A DNA stretch of 56,552 bases from Streptosporangiaceae bacterium (GTDB lineage: Bacteria; Actinomycetota; Actinomycetes; Streptosporangiales; Streptosporangiaceae): assembly GCA_030038295.1 (NCBI GenBank), contig JASHPF010000322.1, positions 1-56,552 of the forward strand, read 5' to 3'. The notes beneath the pieces are model-generated. The model was not told where the DNA came from and ran no database searches. It saw only the letters and a program-made list of their open reading frames with translations. The first letter of the stretch is position 1. Each line of letters begins with the position of its first letter. The position numbers and the translations under genes were made by a program. Positions 56,461-56,552 of this stretch are shown here, piece after piece.

Positions 56461-56552
56461 ATGAACCCGCTGCCGGTTCTTGCGTCTCTCGTGATCGTTG
56501 GCGGCATTCTGTATTTGTTCGTGCGGCGGAACCGCGAACGGACCGCAAATGC
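56461..56552 (+). CDS. Partial small membrane protein (truncated by window edge)
   Basis: MNPLPVLASLVIVGGILYLFVRRNRERTANA... open to the right edge. Confidence 0.45.
   Translation, partial: MNPLPVLASLVIVGGILYLFVRRNRERTAN

Noticed and set aside
1-56552. tRNA genes or mobile elements
   Set aside because: No convincing T-loop/cloverleaf, terminal inverted repeats with transposase, or phage genes seen by eye; tRNAscan/ISfinder would be needed to exclude them firmly.

Overview
High-GC, actinobacterial-type chromosomal window, densely coding, with about 55 supportable genes. I saw no convincing tRNA, rRNA, CRISPR array, transposase or phage module. Left to right the main content is: a partial MATE transporter; an MgtE-N/CBS protein divergent from an APC permease with a C-terminal OB-fold; a TetR/MFS pair with a double palindromic operator; a phosphotransferase + acyl-CoA dehydrogenase pair; a GH1 beta-glucosidase; an inverted array of about 20-bp repeats before rnhA; a two-component system; an SDR + QueA-like pair; serB; a K+-independent H+-pyrophosphatase; a bldG/anti-sigma pair; a DEAH helicase; a hairpin-rich non-coding interval; a marP/nudix/nth neighbourhood; corA. 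Next comes a hydrogenase-maturation locus (YceI, SIS, HypC-like, SIS, HypC, HypD, HypE, and convergent HypF) with no hydrogenase structural genes, hypA or hypB in the window. The rest holds mca, dksA-like, aquaporin with a heptad-repeat tail, a serpin-like protein, MFS, MazG, UvrD-like helicase, two small metalloproteases, mug, a HemK paralogue, RtcB, and an AraC regulator. The strongest leads are the SIS/HypC-like/SIS maturation cassette, the inverted 20-bp repeat array, the permease-OB fusion, the divergent serpin and the hairpin-rich intergenic region. A recurrent TANNNT box 6-9 nt upstream of start codons suggests many leaderless mRNAs. All assignments come from reading the sequence and from memory of protein families; no searches were run.
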